The translations under genes and the position numbers were made by a program. Shown here piece after piece: positions 5,862 to 10,644 of a stretch of DNA of 10,644 nt. The DNA comes from Planctomycetota bacterium (GTDB lineage: Bacteria > Planctomycetota > Phycisphaerae > Sedimentisphaerales > Anaerohalosphaeraceae), in contig JAGHBX010000003.1 of NCBI GenBank assembly GCA_021160785.1, forward strand, positions 1 to 10,644. Direction: 5' to 3'. Each line of letters begins with the position of its first letter. Position 1 is the first letter of the stretch. The notes beneath the pieces were generated by a model. The model was given only the letters and a program-made list of their open reading frames with translations, did not search any database and had not been told where the DNA came from.

Positions 5862-6908
5862 TTATTTCATTGTGCTCATGATCTTTTCGATTGTTGTTGT
5901 TGCGCCGGCAGTGTATTCGTCGGATGCGCCGTAATAAATGGTTACCTTGCCTTTGGCGTCTGCGGTTGCGCCGCATGAGAAAACTACATTTCCGTAGAAA
6001 CCGTGCGTTTCGTATTCGGCCGCCGGCTGCATGAGGGGCACTTTTGCGCGGGCGATGACCCTGGCGGGGTCGTTTATATCCAGCAGCGCCGCGGCTAACG
6101 AATAGCGGTCCTCGGCGTCGGCGCCGTGGTAGATTTCGAGCCAGCCTTCGTCGGTTCTTATGGGTACGCAACTGCCGCCGACTTTGCCGCCGTCGAAGTC
6201 GCCCTCTCTGGGGGTGATCAGCGGGATATGATTGCCCCATCGGATCGCATCTTCCGACGAAGCAAGCCAGATCGCGAACGGCCCGATATGTTTGGGCACG
6301 GGTCGTGTCAGCGCATAGTACTTGCCGTTAATCTTCTCCGGGAACAGCACAACGTCGATATTCTCCGGGCAGAAGATGATTCCCTGGCGGTCGAACCTCT
6401 TAAAATCCCTGGTCTTGAGCAGGCCGGTGCATATTCCATGCCGGCTGACAACCTTGTATGTGATGTAATATTCGTCGCCGATCCGGCTAATTCGCGGATC
6501 CTCCAGACCGAACGTCTCATATTCCGTTTCGGGAAAGACTGCCGGTCGCTCATCGATTTTGAAATGGACGCCATCCGTGCTTCGGGCGATTCGCAGGTGA
6601 GAAATACTGGTCAGGTACATCCTGCCCCTGTAAATAAACGAGCGCGAGTCGGGAACTTCCAGATCGTACTGATTGTGGGCGACACGAAAGTGCGTCAGTT
6701 GGCCCGTGCGCGGATCAAGGATGGGGGCGACTTCTTCGTTGTCGGCCTTGTCTTTGGGACGCTCGGCGACGCGAAGCAGCAGCAGAGTCTCGCCGTTGTA
6801 TACGGTTGCTCCCGGGTTAAACGCCCCGACAACCTCATAGTCCGGGCGGCTCGGGCAAACGTCGGTGGGGGTAATCAACGGATTGGCATCAAATCGTTTG
6901 ACTAACAT
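5862..6908 (-). CDS. glycoside hydrolase family 130 protein
   Basis: 348 aa, typical length for GH130, a five-bladed beta-propeller family of mannoside phosphorylases and some beta-mannosidases. Motifs in order: FDANPLITPTDV near the start, VVGAFNPGA (residues 26-34), LLLLRVAERP, GLEDPRI (134-140, holding the Asp proposed as acid in the family), ENIDVVLFPEKI, GGSCVPIRTDEGWLEIYHG and IYYGASDEYT at the C-terminus. No signal peptide, so it should act in the cytoplasm on imported oligosaccharides. The start at 6908 is chosen because AAGGA lies 7 bases upstream and MLVKRFDANP is the usual N-terminus; a start at 6968 would add 20 residues read from the MITE. Whether it is a phosphorylase or a hydrolase cannot be decided by eye. 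It is divergent from the GH127 operon, suggesting a joint glycan pathway. Confidence 0.9.
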   Translation of the reverse strand: MLVKRFDANPLITPTDVCPSRPDYEVVGAFNPGATVYNGETLLLLRVAERPKDKADNEEVAPILDPRTGQLTHFRVAHNQYDLEVPDSRSFIYRGRMYLTSISHLRIARSTDGVHFKIDERPAVFPETEYETFGLEDPRISRIGDEYYITYKVVSRHGICTGLLKTRDFKRFDRQGIIFCPENIDVVLFPEKINGKYYALTRPVPKHIGPFAIWLASSEDAIRWGNHIPLITPREGDFDGGKVGGSCVPIRTDEGWLEIYHGADAEDRYSLAAALLDINDPARVIARAKVPLMQPAAEYETHGFYGNVVFSCGATADAKGKVTIYYGASDEYTAGATTTIEKIMSTMK

Positions 6909-6930
6909 ATCATCGTCCTTTGCAGTTAGG

Positions 6931-7054
6931 TAGTATCTGTTGCGGAAAGAAAAAATGCTCGATGTCATCCCCGCGAAAGCGGGGATCCAGAGCGAATAGG
7001 CTGGATTCCCGCGTTCGCGGGAATGACAAATGTTGCTTTCCGCAACAGATACTA
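6931..7054. mobile_element. MITE-like element with 17-bp inverted ends and TA flanks
   Basis: TAGTATCTGTTGCGGAAAG (6931-6949) is the perfect reverse complement of 7036-7054. Read as a TA target duplication plus 17-bp terminal repeats (GTATCTG...CAGATAC), this has the form of a non-autonomous IS630/Tc1-mariner-type element of 124 bp. It has no gene of its own. It lies 22 bp upstream of the GH130 start, between the two divergent carbohydrate genes, so it may have replaced or supplied the GH130 promoter. Confidence 0.7.
6964..7027. repeat. nested CCCGCG hairpin pair (dRS3-like palindrome)
   Basis: Inside the MITE, 6964-6990 and 7001-7027 are near-perfect inverted copies 27 bp long, separated by 10 bp. 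Each arm is itself a hairpin: CCCCGCGAAAGCGGGG on the left and ATTCCCGCGTTCGCGGGAAT on the right. The form GTCATTCCCGCG...CGCGGGAATCCAG is a widespread bacterial palindromic repeat. The pair could also act as a bidirectional terminator. Confidence 0.7.
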
Positions 7055-7135
7055 TGTAGTTATTTCACGGCGTTCCTGTCTGACTGAGATATCGTCCGAT
7101 TCCAGCAGTTTATCCAGTAACGGAGGCATTTCAAT

Positions 7136-7192
7136 GTTAAAAAACGTATTTTCAAGCAGCACTCTTGCAATCGCCGCGGCGAAGGTGTAGTG
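7136..7192 (+). CDS. possible 18-codon leader ORF
   Basis: ATG at 7136 follows a good ribosome site (CGGAGG at 7120-7125) and reads MLKNVFSSSTLAIAAAKV before a stop at 7190-7192. It lies 70 bp before the GH127 start codon. It may be a regulatory leader peptide, a relic, or chance; the peptide itself shows no recognisable domain. Confidence 0.25.
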
Positions 7193-7198
7193 TGTAAG

Positions 7199-7215
7199 AC
7201 AGACGGAGGGTCTGT
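7199..7215 (+). promoter_or_regulatory. hairpin with GGAGG loop in GH127 leader
   Basis: ACAGAC-GGAGG-GTCTGT is a perfect 6-bp stem with a five-base loop that is a consensus ribosome site. It follows the short leader ORF by 6 bp. It could expose or mask a site for the TTG at 7215, or play a role in leader control. The region 7055-7262 otherwise holds no clear gene. Confidence 0.3.
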
Positions 7216-7262
7216 TGTGGGCCCGGGAGCGACTGGACATTCTTAACTGGAAGAGGTGCTTT

Positions 7263-9767
7263 ATGTTCAAGTGCATATCAGTTGGTATAACGACGATTCT
7301 TGTGGTGCTTGCCGGCTGCGCCGGTAACGGGCCTGTGGAGCCGTCGAAAAAAGAAAGCCAGGTGCAAGTCTCCGTGGTCGATCGGCCGGATACGACGTCG
7401 AAGAATGCGTTCTATGTATCCAATCGCGAGCCGCTGCTTGCGAGCCCGTTTATCAAACTGCCTGTCGGTTCGATAAAGCCGGAGGGTTGGGTGCGGAGGC
7501 AATTGGAACTTCAGGCAGACGGCTGGCACGGGCATCTGACCGAGATCAGCGACTTTCTTAAGAAGGACGACAGTGCATGGCTCAATCCCGCCGGCGGCGG
7601 TCGTCGCGGCTGGGAGGAGCCGCCGTACTGGCTGAAGGGTTTTGGCAATTGCGCGTATGTCCTGGGCGATGAAAAAATGATTGCCGAGGCGAAGATATGG
7701 ATTGAAGGTGCGATTAACAGTCAAAAGCCCGATGGCTGGTTCGGGCCGGACAAGGGCAGAGGCGGGGCGGCGACAAGACTTAAAGGCCGCGCGGACCTGT
7801 GGCCGAATATGATCATGCTGTTTTGCCTGCAGGATTACTATGAGTATACGCGCGACGAGCGGGTGATCAAGCTGATGACGGCCTACATGAAATACCTTAC
7901 CACCGTGCCGGAGGACAAGTTTCTTGTGGGTTACTGGCCGAAGATGCGGGCGGCGGATATGCTGTTCAGTGTGTACTGGCTGTACAATCGAACGAGCGAC
8001 AGGTGGCTGCTGGACCTGGCAACCAAGGTGCATCGCAACACCGCCGATTGGTCGCATGATATCATCAACTGGCACAATGTGAATATGGCCCAGGCCTTCG
8101 GCGGACCGACCACATATTACATGCAGTCCAGGGACCCGCTGCATCTTCATGCTTCCGAACGCAACTGGCAAAAGATTCGCGATATGTACGGCCAGGTTCC
8201 CGGCGGCATGTTCGGCGGCGATGAGAATTGCCGGCCCGGCTTTACCGGTCCGCGCCAGGCGGTTGAGACATGCGGCATGGTCGAGTCGATGCTGTCGCAT
8301 GAGACGCTGCTGACTATCACGGGCAAAGGCGTCTGGGCCGACCGGTGCGAAGATGTGGCGTTCAACTCGTTTCCGGCCGCGATGACGCCGGACTTGAAGG
8401 CGCTGCGCTACCTGACGGCGCCCAACATGGTCCAGTCCGACGGCAAGAACAAGTCGCCGGGACTGCAAAACGGCGGACCGATGCTGCTCTTTGATCCGCA
8501 TCGACACCGTTGCTGCCAGCATAACGCCGGACACGGCTGGCCGTACTACGCCGAACATCTCTGGCTTGCCACGCCGGACAACGGCTTGGCCGCGGTGCTG
8601 TATGCGGCGTCTGAGGTAAAGGCCAAAGTCGGCGACGGCACGGAGGTGACGATTGCCGAGAAAACGACGTATCCGTTCGACGAGCGGATCGAGTTTACGA
8701 TTTCGACTCCCAGGTCGGTCAGGTTCCCGCTGTACCTGCGCATTCCCGGCTGGTGCGACAAACCGCTGGTAATGATTAACGGCAAAGCTCAGGGACGAAA
8801 GGCGCCTCCGGGATCTTACTTCGTTATTGACACGGGCTGGTCCGACGGCGATACGGTTTCGCTTTTCCTGCCGATGGACATCAAGCTGCGGACCTGGACG
8901 AAAAACAAAAACAGCGTGTCGGTAGATCGCGGCCCGTTGACATATTCGCTGAAGATCGGCGAGAAGTATGTGCGGCAGGGCGGTACGGACGAATGGCCCG
9001 CGTGGGAGTTTTATCCGGCGACGGCGTGGAACTACGGGCTCGTGCTCGATGAATCCGATCCGGCGGCGGGCTTTGAGATAGTGAAAAAACCCTGGCCGAA
9101 AGATAATCAGCCGTTTGAGATCAATGCCGCGCCGATTCTGCTGCGCACCAAAGCCAAAAAAATACCGAACTGGAAGATTGATTATCTGGGCCTGGTGGGT
9201 AAGATTCAGCAAAGCCCGGTCAAGTCGGATCAGCCGGTTGAAACTGTAACGCTTGTGCCCATGGGTGCGGCGAGATTGCGTATAGCATCTTTCCCGACAA
9301 TCGGCACGGGCCCGGATGCTCACCAATGGCCCGAGGCGCCGGCGCCTTTCGGCGGTATGGCGTCGCATTGCTGGGGTTCGGACTCAATAGAAGCGATCGC
9401 CGACGGGCTTGTCCCGAAAAACTCAAACGACGACAGCATCCCGCGATTCACATGGTGGCCCCGCCAGGGCTCAAAGGAATGGATCCAGTACAAACTCAAA
9501 AAACCGTCTACCGTCTCAGCGGTCGAAGTATACTGGTTCGACGACAGCGGCCGAGGCGCCTGCCGCACCCCGGCGGCATGGAAGCTCTTGTACAAGGACG
9601 GTGAAAAATTCAAGGAGGTATCCGGCGCAAGCACATACGGCACGGAAAAAGACAAATTCAACAAAGTAACCTTCGACCCGGTCGAAACAACAATGCTCAG
9701 AATAGAAGCACAACTAAAACCCCAGGTCTCCGCCGGTATCCTGGAGGTGAAGGTGAAGCAGGGATAA
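7263..9767 (+). CDS. GH127-family beta-L-arabinofuranosidase-like lipoprotein with F5/8-type domain
   Basis: 834 aa from the ATG at 7263 (AAGAGG six bases upstream); a TTG at 7215 would add 16 residues. The N-terminus is a lipoprotein signal (ITTILVVLAGC, lipidated Cys19), so it is membrane-anchored outside the cytoplasm. Residues about 60-650 are the GH127/DUF1680 (alpha/alpha)6 barrel plus beta domains. The Bifidobacterium HypBA1 active site is matched: E321 in GGDEN (acid/base), E335 and C337 in VETC, and C417-C418 in HRCCQHN, the Zn-bound pair with C417 as nucleophile. The last 130 or so residues (ASHCWGSDSIEAIADG, WIQYKLKKPSTVSAVEVYWF, WKLLYKDG) form an F5/8-type/CBM32-like galactose-binding fold, probably for carbohydrate binding. 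Family members vary in substrate; release of beta-L-arabinofuranose is the likely but unproven reaction. It is followed by a gene after 4 bp. Confidence 0.9.
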   Translation: MFKCISVGITTILVVLAGCAGNGPVEPSKKESQVQVSVVDRPDTTSKNAFYVSNREPLLASPFIKLPVGSIKPEGWVRRQLELQADGWHGHLTEISDFLKKDDSAWLNPAGGGRRGWEEPPYWLKGFGNCAYVLGDEKMIAEAKIWIEGAINSQKPDGWFGPDKGRGGAATRLKGRADLWPNMIMLFCLQDYYEYTRDERVIKLMTAYMKYLTTVPEDKFLVGYWPKMRAADMLFSVYWLYNRTSDRWLLDLATKVHRNTADWSHDIINWHNVNMAQAFGGPTTYYMQSRDPLHLHASERNWQKIRDMYGQVPGGMFGGDENCRPGFTGPRQAVETCGMVESMLSHETLLTITGKGVWADRCEDVAFNSFPAAMTPDLKALRYLTAPNMVQSDGKNKSPGLQNGGPMLLFDPHRHRCCQHNAGHGWPYYAEHLWLATPDNGLAAVLYAASEVKAKVGDGTEVTIAEKTTYPFDERIEFTISTPRSVRFPLYLRIPGWCDKPLVMINGKAQGRKAPPGSYFVIDTGWSDGDTVSLFLPMDIKLRTWTKNKNSVSVDRGPLTYSLKIGEKYVRQGGTDEWPAWEFYPATAWNYGLVLDESDPAAGFEIVKKPWPKDNQPFEINAAPILLRTKAKKIPNWKIDYLGLVGKIQQSPVKSDQPVETVTLVPMGAARLRIASFPTIGTGPDAHQWPEAPAPFGGMASHCWGSDSIEAIADGLVPKNSNDDSIPRFTWWPRQGSKEWIQYKLKKPSTVSAVEVYWFDDSGRGACRTPAAWKLLYKDGEKFKEVSGASTYGTEKDKFNKVTFDPVETTMLRIEAQLKPQVSAGILEVKVKQG

Positions 9768-9771
9768 AGAT

Positions 9772-10257
9772 ATGCGCTACGTGATGAAGCAGAAGATGCT
9801 TTGTTTTGGCAATGATTTTGTGATCAAGGACGGCGACGGACGGGAAGTATTCCTCGTTGACGGCAAGGCTCTGAGTATTGGCGATCAGTTGTCGTTTCAG
9901 GATATGGCGGGCAATGAGCTGGCATTTATCCGGCAGAAGCTGCTGAGTTGGGGACCGACCTACGAGGTCCATCGAGGGGGGCAGTTGTATGCGGTGATAA
10001 AGAAGAAGTTCACGTTTTTTCGGAATCAGTTTTTCGTGGATGTGCCGGGCCCGATGGATTTTGCGGTCCAGGGCGATTTCGTGGACCACGAGTATACTTT
10101 TATGTGTGGCGGTGAGTCGGTAGCTGTCGTTTCGAAGCAGTGGTTCTCGTGGTCGGACACGTACGGCGTGGATATCGCCGACGGCCAGGACGATGCCGTG
10201 ATCCTGGCGACGGTCGTTGCCATCGATTTGATTTGCCACGATGGCGATGACGATTAA
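9772..10257 (+). CDS. LURP-one-related (LOR/tubby-like) protein
   Basis: 161 aa, length typical of bacterial LOR proteins, which fold as a 12-strand beta-barrel around a central helix like tubby and phospholipid scramblases. Motifs: MLCFGNDFVIKDGDGREVFLV, ALSIGDQLSFQDMAGNEL, WGPTYEVHR, YAVIKKKFTFFRNQFFVDV and VSKQWFSWSDTYGVDIA, followed by a short helix and an acidic HDGDDD end. No signal peptide or membrane segment. It starts 4 bp after the GH127 stop, with AGGG eight bases before its ATG, so the two genes probably share a transcript. Its function in bacteria is unknown, and the link to the hydrolase may be only operonic. Confident in the fold family, not in any role. Confidence 0.8.
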   Translation: MRYVMKQKMLCFGNDFVIKDGDGREVFLVDGKALSIGDQLSFQDMAGNELAFIRQKLLSWGPTYEVHRGGQLYAVIKKKFTFFRNQFFVDVPGPMDFAVQGDFVDHEYTFMCGGESVAVVSKQWFSWSDTYGVDIADGQDDAVILATVVAIDLICHDGDDD

Positions 10258-10261
10258 TATG

Positions 10262-10279
10262 CCAGCTATTATTCGCTGG
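10262..10279. terminator. weak hairpin between convergent genes
   Basis: CCAGC (10262-10266) pairs with GCTGG (10275-10279) across an eight-base loop, at the end of the LOR gene and overlapping the last codons of the reverse transcriptase. The stem is short and has no T run, so it may be a weak bidirectional terminator or chance. Confidence 0.3.
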
Positions 10280-10644
10280 TGCCGGCCTGCGCCTCGATCA
10301 TTTGCTCGAGGGCATCCCATCCGGCGAGTTGTTTGGGGGTCAGTGTTGCACTTTTGCCGTTGTCGATATGGTGCCTGACTGCGCGGAGCCGTCGCCGTGT
10401 CTTGCGCGGCAGCGCGACGCGCTCGTTAACCACGAGGCCGCATACCCGCTGCTGCTGATGCCGACGACGAATGTTGAGCTTGCGCTTATTGTGAAGCTCG
10501 TAGCCATACTCATGCAATATCTTCTTTGTGATACGAATAGTCGAGGTTGCCAGATCATGGGGGTGAATCCGGCTTTTGACCGGCTGCATCGTCTTTGGAT
10601 TCTGGCCGGTCGTGGTAAGTGAAGCGGAGTTGTCAAGTTGGGGA
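10269..10644 (-). CDS. retron-type reverse transcriptase, C-terminal part (5' partial)
   Basis: The reading frame is open to the window edge at 10644 and stops at 10269-10271; the ATG at 10589 is internal. The visible part is the end of the palm and the thumb: ITKKILHEYGYELHNKRK, then QQQRVCGLVVNERVALPR, RRRLRAVRHHI and LTPKQLAGWDALEQMI. The order 'il.e.Gy.ln..K', 'V-x-GLVVN' and 'R..RRRLRA..H' is that of retron-type RTs; the VTG triplet (region Y), which contacts the retron RNA, appears here as V-C-G at 10437-10445. The YADD catalytic motif must lie beyond the window. The retron RNA gene, if any, would be at higher coordinates. Group II intron and DGR enzymes are less likely, as the typical X/D maturase and En domains are absent. 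Confidence 0.8.
   Translation of the reverse strand, partial: PQLDNSASLTTTGQNPKTMQPVKSRIHPHDLATSTIRITKKILHEYGYELHNKRKLNIRRRHQQQRVCGLVVNERVALPRKTRRRLRAVRHHIDNGKSATLTPKQLAGWDALEQMIEAQAGTSE

Noticed and set aside
6126..6905. Plus-strand ORF of 259 codons opposite GH130
   Set aside because: It is a shadow of the GH130 gene, which shows all family motifs on the minus strand.
6964..7027. CRISPR array
   Set aside because: The two repeats are inverted, not direct, with only one 10-bp gap, and there are no spacers or cas genes.
7052..7276. Minus-strand ORF of 74 codons between GH130 and GH127
   Set aside because: Its C-terminal half (MPPLLDKLLESDDISVRQ) looks protein-like and its stop codon comes from the MITE end, so it might be a relic. 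There is no ribosome site at its start, it overlaps the GH127 start, and no family is recognised.
7278..9368. 696-codon minus-strand ORF opposite the GH127 gene
   Set aside because: It mirrors the codon pattern of the plus-strand gene, is Arg-rich with low complexity and has no domain. The plus strand has a full signal peptide and active site.

Overview
The window looks like part of a Planctomycetota-type chromosome, possibly Phycisphaerae or Sedimentisphaerales. The hints are a lipoprotein-anchored GH127-type hydrolase beside a GH130 enzyme, an FlbD-like sigma-54 activator next to a TPR gene, and MITE/REP-like palindromic repeats. This assignment is inference; no rRNA or tRNA gene is present to anchor it. 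By eye, the first 3 kb and the repeat elements are more AT-rich than the 4.8-10.2 kb part, which suggests an accessory segment joined to a more native backbone.

Region 1 (1-1265) holds the tail of an Rhs polymorphic toxin. The Rhs core end is read in one frame, and the C-terminal Tlde1/DUF2778 (L,D-transpeptidase-like) toxin domain continues in another, with the switch at a run of six G at 225-230. A membrane-anchored HEAT-like protein overlaps its stop codon by 4 bp and is the obvious candidate immunity protein.

Region 2 (1296-2969) begins with a roughly 200-bp element bounded by perfect 20-bp inverted repeats. It is followed by an intact DUF488 gene, a second DUF488 gene cut short near 2345, and a dual-OB-type gene that has lost its N-terminus at the same point. 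The simplest reading is a deletion that fused the two genes out of frame.

Region 3 (2996-5838) holds a sigma-54-dependent activator on the minus strand with a degenerate, FlbD-like receiver domain. Divergent from it is a two-gene operon, a TPR protein and a small coiled-coil protein, preceded by a good sigma-54 promoter (about 4741-4757) and a perfect palindrome about 120 bp upstream that could be the activator site. A flagellar role is the best guess for the cluster but is not proven.

Region 4 (5862-10257) is a carbohydrate module. A GH130 gene on the minus strand is separated by a 124-bp TA-flanked MITE-like element from a plus-strand operon made of a GH127 lipoprotein with a C-terminal F5/8-type domain and a LURP-one-related protein. 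The active-site Glu and Cys residues of GH127 are all in place.

Region 5 (10269-10644) is the C-terminal part of a retron-type reverse transcriptase on the minus strand, running off the window end, with a retron-like 'VCG' variant of the VTG motif.
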